In this document: piece after piece, positions 7,160-7,560 of the stretch
How the letters are laid out: every line of letters begins with the position of its first letter
Numbering within the stretch: the stretch's first letter is position 1
Assembly (NCBI GenBank): GCA_946406095.1
Contig: CAMJJO010000080.1
Coordinates: 1-7,560, forward strand
Source: an uncultured Bacteroidales bacterium
Lineage (GTDB): Bacteria; Bacteroidota; Bacteroidia; Bacteroidales; UBA932
DNA: 7,560 nucleotides
Direction: 5' to 3'
Notes under the pieces: model-generated
What the model was told of the DNA's origin: nothing
Databases searched by the model: none
Seen by the model: only the letters and a program-made list of their open reading frames with translations
Program-made: the position numbers and the translations under genes

Positions 7160-7396
7160 CACAAGGTTTATGCACAACCTACATCAAGCACCTCTAATAC
7201 TTGCGGTAGTGGCTTCGAACCTTGACCTTTTTGCCATTGCAAATTCGCGTGTGCGCCTTCACTTTGACAATCCGTTCAACCTCCACCCCAATGGAGATTT
7301 GAACAAGTTTGTTGTATGTTCTCCTTTTATTCATGTAGATTATTATTGGACTTGTAAGAACAACGCACCCCTTGTTTCAGTACCTCCCCCTCGGTT
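7129..7396. repeat. 12-bp perfect inverted repeat enclosing the small ORF
   Basis: AACCGAGGGGGA at 7129-7140 is the exact reverse complement of TCCCCCTCGGTT at 7385-7396. The arms are 244 bp apart, GC-rich within an AT-richer interval, and lie one on each side of the 46-codon ORF. I see no convincing target-site duplication next to the arms, so terminal repeats of a tiny mobile element are possible but unsupported. A long-range RNA helix between leader and 3' end is an equally good reading. Confidence 0.6.
7194..7334 (-). CDS. 46-residue basic small protein, unrecognised
   Basis: The ORF starts at ATG 7334 (MNKRRTYNKLV) and ends at TAG (7196-7194). It is strongly basic: 14 Lys/Arg against 2 Glu. 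The second half holds an internal duplication, VKVKAHTR (23-30) and VKVRSHYR (37-44), joined by ICNGKK, which looks like a beta-hairpin with a turn at CNGK. The two copies differ at many third codon positions but keep V-K-V-x-x-H-x-R, as expected if the protein is selected. There is no signal peptide or membrane segment, so it should be cytosolic; nucleic-acid or ribosome binding is a guess from charge alone. A perfect promoter and a leader lie upstream and terminator-like hairpins lie downstream. No clear Shine-Dalgarno is visible before the ATG, which is normal in Bacteroidota. A longer ORF on the opposite strand covers the same bases, so coding here is probable but not proven. Confidence 0.6.
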   Translation of the reverse strand: MNKRRTYNKLVQISIGVEVERIVKVKAHTRICNGKKVKVRSHYRKY

Positions 7397-7404
7397 ATGG
7401 TTCT

Positions 7405-7447
7405 GAGTAAATAAAACAGACATCCACTTAGAGGATAGATGTCTGTT
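7405..7447 (-). terminator. Leader hairpin with T-rich tail (attenuator or short-RNA terminator)
   Basis: On the - strand AACAGACATC (7447-7438) and GATGTCTGTT (7424-7415) form a perfect 10-bp stem with a 13-nt loop. The stem is followed by TTATTTACTC, giving TTTTATTTACT counting the stem's last two bases. It lies about 30 nt after the predicted transcription start and 70 nt before the small ORF, so termination here would release an RNA of about 70 nt. It could be an attenuator for the small ORF or the 3' end of a small RNA. Confidence 0.5.
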
Positions 7448-7461
7448 CTGTTGCCCAATAA

Positions 7462-7477
7462 TGTCATCTACATGACA
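7462..7477. promoter_or_regulatory. Dyad TGTCAT-ctac-ATGACA, candidate operator
   Basis: This is a perfect 6+6 bp inverted repeat with a 4-bp spacer. It sits 3 bp past the -7 box of the - strand promoter, over the predicted transcription start, and 27 bp upstream of the possible + strand start at 7505. That position would suit a repressor site controlling one or both directions. The assignment rests on position and symmetry only. Confidence 0.4.
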
Positions 7478-7480
7478 ATG

Positions 7481-7511
7481 CAAAGGTAGTTATATTTTTC
7501 TTTTATGCAAA
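7481..7511 (-). promoter_or_regulatory. Bacteroidota-type promoter for the small-ORF unit
   Basis: On the - strand this reads TTTG (7511-7508), 19 bp of AT-rich spacer, then TACCTTTG (7488-7481). Both boxes match the Bacteroidota primary-sigma consensus TTTG-N19-21-TAnnTTTG exactly. Transcription should begin near 7474-7477 and run leftward through the leader hairpin toward the small ORF at 7334. Confidence 0.75.
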
Positions 7512-7560
7512 CACAAATACAAAGCAATTCCAAGATTGAGGAACATCGCCCCAGAAAGAC
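7505..7560 (+). CDS. Possible start of a + strand gene running off the window
   Basis: An ATG at 7505 opens a frame without stops to the window edge (18 full codons, MQTQIQSNSKIEEHRPRK). The stretch is hydrophilic with no signal peptide. A TATATTTT sequence at 7491-7498 is one base off the -7 consensus but sits too close to the ATG to be convincing, and there is no clear ribosome binding site. The fragment is too short to assign to a family, and it overlaps the promoter of the opposite-strand unit. Confidence 0.3.
   Translation, partial: MQTQIQSNSKIEEHRPRK

Noticed and set aside
7207..7222. GGTTCGAAGCC on the - strand, resembling a tRNA T-loop
   Set aside because: The five flanking bases on each side do not form a T-stem and no anticodon or acceptor stem is present; it lies in the small ORF.
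7170..7406. 78-codon ORF on the + strand
   Set aside because: It is antisense to the small basic ORF, has no promoter or repeat-supported protein features, and its sequence looks like a shadow. It remains the main rival interpretation of this stretch.
7085..7511. Known large structured RNA (RNase P, tmRNA, SRP RNA, 6S) on the - strand
   Set aside because: The paired ends suggested it, but the conserved cores I know for these RNAs were not found, and a coding frame with a protein-level repeat fills the centre.

Overview
The window looks like chromosomal DNA of a member of the Bacteroidota, probably a GC-rich gut or rumen Bacteroidales. The reasons are secreted lipoproteins with BACON domains and a DUF4886 (SGNH-like) domain, a lipoprotein mutarotase, and two promoters of the Bacteroidota sigma-ABfr type (TAnnTTTG -7 box). 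The genus cannot be fixed from this sequence.

Left and centre (1-6574, + strand): five genes run head to tail with almost no gaps (6 bp, 2 bp, then two 4-bp ATGA stop/start overlaps), so they very probably form one operon. They are (1) the 3' part of a phosphomannomutase/phosphoglucomutase, cut by the window edge just before its phosphoserine motif; (2) an exported M23 peptidase with a C-terminal LysM domain; (3) a lipoprotein aldose 1-epimerase (GalM type); (4) a lipoprotein with three BACON-like domains, a DUF4886/SGNH hydrolase-like domain and a C-terminal domain I cannot name; and (5) a lipoprotein beta-propeller of the BNR/sialidase superfamily without the usual GH33 FRIP arginine. The mutase is cytosolic; the other four carry export signals. 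Together they suggest envelope maintenance combined with trimming of glycans at the cell surface or in the periplasm (esterase plus glycosidase plus mutarotase). The substrate cannot be deduced.

Right (6568-7560): a small lipocalin-like lipoprotein gene lies on the - strand, converging on the operon and overlapping its last gene by 7 bp. Upstream of it is an AT-richer interval with a compact - strand transcription unit. This unit has a perfect TTTG-N19-TACCTTTG promoter, a dyad over the predicted transcription start, a leader hairpin followed by a T-rich run, and a 46-codon basic small ORF (7194-7334) with an internal VKVxxHxR duplication. It ends in terminator-like hairpins. A 12-bp GC-rich inverted repeat encloses the small ORF and could switch between a local terminator and a long-range helix. 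This small-ORF locus is the least explained and most interesting part of the window. A possible + strand gene start (7505) runs off the right edge.
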